The translations under genes and the position numbers were made by a program. The notes under the pieces were generated by a model. The model did not search any database, was not told the DNA's origin, and saw only the letters and a list, made by a program, of their open reading frames with translations. A DNA stretch of 64,000 nucleotides from Rhodovulum sp. P5 (GTDB lineage Bacteria; Pseudomonadota; Alphaproteobacteria; Rhodobacterales; Rhodobacteraceae), in contig NZ_CP015039.1 in the NCBI RefSeq assembly GCF_002079305.1, positions 1,075,501-1,139,500 on the forward strand. Direction: 5' to 3'. Shown here piece by piece: positions 61,966 to 64,000 of this stretch (position 1 is its first letter; each line of letters opens with the position of its first letter).

Positions 61966-63011
61966 AGGTTCGCCTCCACCCCGAACCCCTCCGGTATCCC
62001 GCGACCGTCGCGCTCCAGCACCAGATCGGCCATCACCTGCCCCACCTTCGGGGCCAGGCCGATGCCGATCTTGAAGCCGCCATTGGCGATGAAATGCCCC
62101 GGCTGGCCGGGCCACGGCCCCAGCATCGGCGCGATGGTCTTCGCCCGCGGCCGCACCCCGGCCCAGCGTTCGATCACAGGCGCATCCGCCAGCGCCGGGC
62201 AGGCGGCGCGGGCGCGGGCGATCACGTCGTCAAGCTGGGTGTCGGTCGACCACGGATTGTCGAACTCGCGTTCCGAGGTGGAGCCGACCGCGACCGTACC
62301 GTCATCATGGGGCACGATCAGGATGTTGCCTGCAAAGATCTGCGGTGCCCCGCCAGCGTCGTATTCCAGTATCGCCGCCTGTCCCTTGACCCCGCTGCCG
62401 ACCTGTCGGCCCAGATCGGCCGACAACGCCGCCAACCCCGGGTAGCCGGTGGCCCAGATGACCTGCCCCTCGATCGGCCCTTCGGCCTCACAGGCGACTT
62501 CGCCCCCCATTGCACGGGTCGCCGCGGCCAGTGCGGCGCAGGCCCGGCGCGGGGCGATGCGGGCGCTGAGCGTGTCGTGGATCAGAAAGCCCGTTTCGGA
62601 TCGCGGGGCAAAGCGGCCCGCCTGATCGACCCGGATCACCTGCCACACCGCCCGCCCCTGCCAGAGCGTCTGCGCCTCCTCCGCCCGTTCATGGGCACGC
62701 GCCAAAGCGGCGGCATCGGGGATCGGCTGATAGCGCCCCACGCGGGCATAGCCCGTCGACAGGTCAGAGACCTCCTCCACACCCCGCCAGAAGGCCTCCC
62801 CCATCACAAGGCTTTCGAACTGGAACGCCTTCTTGTCGTTCCAGCGTTCGGGCACATGCGGCGACAGCGCCCCCACCGGCGTGCCGCTGGCCCCGGCGCC
62901 CGGATGGGACCATTCGACCACGCGCACCCTTGCACCGCGACGGGCGCAGACATAGGCACAGGACAGCCCGAACACCCCCGCCCCCATCACCGTGACATCG
63001 ACCGTTGCCAT
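61962..63011 (-). CDS. FAD-dependent oxidoreductase of the DAO/MnmC-C type
   Basis: A 349-residue flavoprotein. The Rossmann FAD site is VTVMGAGVFGLSCAYVCARRGARVRVVE. A GAGASGTPVGALSPHVP segment and the C-terminal RWAGVRPRAKTIAPMLG and FIANGGFKIGIGLAPKVGQVMADL are as in glycine/sarcosine oxidases. The neighbour across a 58 nt divergent gap is mnmD, the methyltransferase half of MnmC, so this may be the other half (FAD demodifying cmnm5U). A glycine-oxidase role cannot be excluded from sequence alone. Confidence 0.85.
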   Translation of the reverse strand: MATVDVTVMGAGVFGLSCAYVCARRGARVRVVEWSHPGAGASGTPVGALSPHVPERWNDKKAFQFESLVMGEAFWRGVEEVSDLSTGYARVGRYQPIPDAAALARAHERAEEAQTLWQGRAVWQVIRVDQAGRFAPRSETGFLIHDTLSARIAPRRACAALAAATRAMGGEVACEAEGPIEGQVIWATGYPGLAALSADLGRQVGSGVKGQAAILEYDAGGAPQIFAGNILIVPHDDGTVAVGSTSEREFDNPWSTDTQLDDVIARARAACPALADAPVIERWAGVRPRAKTIAPMLGPWPGQPGHFIANGGFKIGIGLAPKVGQVMADLVLERDGRGIPEGFGVEANL

Positions 63012-63069
63012 TGCCGCCGCCCTCTCTCATCCTCGGGCGTCATCGCCCCAGCGCCGTCTAGGATACCCA

Positions 63070-63747
63070 ATGGAAAAGCACCAGCAGGCAGAGATCGTCT
63101 GGAAAGACGACCGCTTGCCCGTCTCCTCCCGGTTCGACGACCCGTATTTCTCGCTGGCCGACGGGTTGGCCGAGACGCGGCATGTGTTTCTGGCGGGCAA
63201 TGACCTGCCCGGGCGGTTCCGCCCCGGCTTTCACATCGCGGAACTGGGCTTCGGCACCGGGCTGAACATGCTGGCCGCGCTGATCGCATGGCGCAGCGCA
63301 GGGTGCGAAGGGCCGCTGCATTTCACCAGTTTCGAGGCCTTTCCGATGGCCCCAGGCGACATGGAACGGGCGCTCGCCGCCTTCCCCGAGGCCGGAGCCG
63401 TCGCCGCCCCCCTGCTGGCGGCCTGGCGTGCGGGCCAGCGCCGGATCGAGACCACCAATCTGTGCGCAGAGGTCATCACGGGCGATGCCCGCGCAACCCT
63501 GCCCGGCTGGACCGACCGGGCGGATGCATGGTTCCTTGACGGATTTTCCCCCGCCAAGAACCCCGAACTGTGGTCAGACACGCTGATGGCCGAGGTCGCG
63601 GCACATACCGCACCCGGCGGGACGGCGGCGACCTATACCGCCGCGGGGTTCGTGCGGCGGGGGCTTGCCGCGGCAGGCTTTGCCGTGGAACGTCGCGCGG
63701 GGTTTGGCCACAAGCGGCACATGACGGCAGCAAGGCTGCCGGGATGA
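63070..63747 (+). CDS. mnmD: tRNA 5-methylaminomethyl-2-thiouridine methyltransferase (MnmD)
   Basis: A 225-residue SAM-dependent enzyme equal to the N-terminal domain of MnmC. It has RFDDPYFSLADGLAETRHVFLAGNDLP, SAM site IAELGFGTGLNMLAAL and catalytic-region DAWFLDGFSPAKNPELWS, ending KRHMTAARLPG. It methylates nm5U34 to mnm5U34 in certain tRNAs. Its stop overlaps the next gene's ATG. Confidence 0.95.
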   Translation: MEKHQQAEIVWKDDRLPVSSRFDDPYFSLADGLAETRHVFLAGNDLPGRFRPGFHIAELGFGTGLNMLAALIAWRSAGCEGPLHFTSFEAFPMAPGDMERALAAFPEAGAVAAPLLAAWRAGQRRIETTNLCAEVITGDARATLPGWTDRADAWFLDGFSPAKNPELWSDTLMAEVAAHTAPGGTAATYTAAGFVRRGLAAAGFAVERRAGFGHKRHMTAARLPG

Positions 63748-64000
63748 GCGAGGGCGACACCCGGTTGGGCATCCTGCTGATGGTCGCCACGACCTTCGTC
63801 TTCGCGTTGCAGGACGGGTTGTCGCGCTATCTGGGCGGCGAATACAGCATCCTGATGGTGGTGATGATCCGCTACTGGTTCTTCGCCGCTTTCGTGATCG
63901 CCATCGCCGCCCGCAAGGCCGGCGGGCTCCGCGCCGCGGCCCGCACACGGATGCCCGTGATACAGGCCTTTCGGGGGCTTTTGCTGGCGGCCGAGATCTG
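63744..64000 (+). CDS. EamA/DMT transporter, start only (window edge)
   Basis: Only 85 codons are visible: RLGILLMVATTFVFALQDGLSRYL and ILMVVMIRYWFFAAFVIAIAARK, the first two helices of a drug/metabolite transporter. ATGA overlap with mnmD implies co-translation. Substrate unknown. Confidence 0.85.
   Translation, partial: MSEGDTRLGILLMVATTFVFALQDGLSRYLGGEYSILMVVMIRYWFFAAFVIAIAARKAGGLRAAARTRMPVIQAFRGLLLAAEI

Overview
The window is a chromosomal segment of a high-G+C alphaproteobacterium, almost certainly Rhodobacterales (Roseobacter/Paracoccus-like). The grounds are two proteins ending in the VPLPA-CTERM sorting signal, a SAM-II riboswitch on metZ, a GTTC-N7-GTTC (alphaproteobacterial) LexA box, the rpiA-gor-hflK-hflC-DUF2065-degP run, DUF2842 behind purA, and close family resemblance throughout. 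Most of the 64 kb is dense housekeeping sequence. No tRNA, rRNA or CRISPR array was seen.

1-25 kb: trkH (cut by the window edge), folE2, and metZ under a SAM-II riboswitch with a downstream terminator. These are followed by a YfcG-type GST, dtd and fructokinase, yciB and a drug/metabolite transporter, an MgtC-like protein, and ftsY, whose acidic N-terminal domain carries a one-base frame break. Next come xseA, purD, a 2Fe-2S ferredoxin, a LexA-boxed remnant of error-prone polymerase DnaE2, and a translationally coupled GGDEF/EAL plus BLUF photoreceptor pair. An RNA methyltransferase and the rpiA-gor-hflKC-DUF2065-degP cluster close the region.

25-45 kb: a MarR regulator facing a small membrane protein across two matching palindromic operators, a wrecked sdaA next to a MITE-like element, a lone NifX-like protein, a transporter, thiamine pyrophosphokinase and a large unrecognised Rhodobacterales-type protein. 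Then follow purA-DUF2842, a VPLPA-CTERM protein, two tandem paralogous membrane proteins, secG, pyrG, rlmJ, a TerB-like protein, a five-gene polar amino-acid ABC transporter plus glutamine-synthetase-like operon, and a chemoreceptor.

45.7-50.4 kb is the accessory heart. An IS21-family element abuts an IS3-family remnant, and the pair separates a glycosyltransferase without its N-terminus from a phosphodiesterase without its C-terminus. The transposase genes contain seven copies of a short (~42 bp) palindromic element sharing a 25-26 nt core, on both strands, plus two other palindromic inserts. Nearly all of them break the transposase frames. I do not recognise this element family, and it is the strongest candidate for something undescribed.

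50.7-54.8 kb: a tightly overlapping four-gene operon of exported proteins of unknown function, including a trypsin-like protease domain. It is followed by a second VPLPA-CTERM protein. 55-64 kb: MltB-type lytic transglycosylase, glutathionyl-hydroquinone reductase, the second MITE copy, a PatB/MalY-type lyase, def, a def paralogue with an altered HExxH, fmt, a GlsB-like protein, a FAD oxidoreductase divergent from mnmD (a possibly split MnmC), and the start of another transporter.
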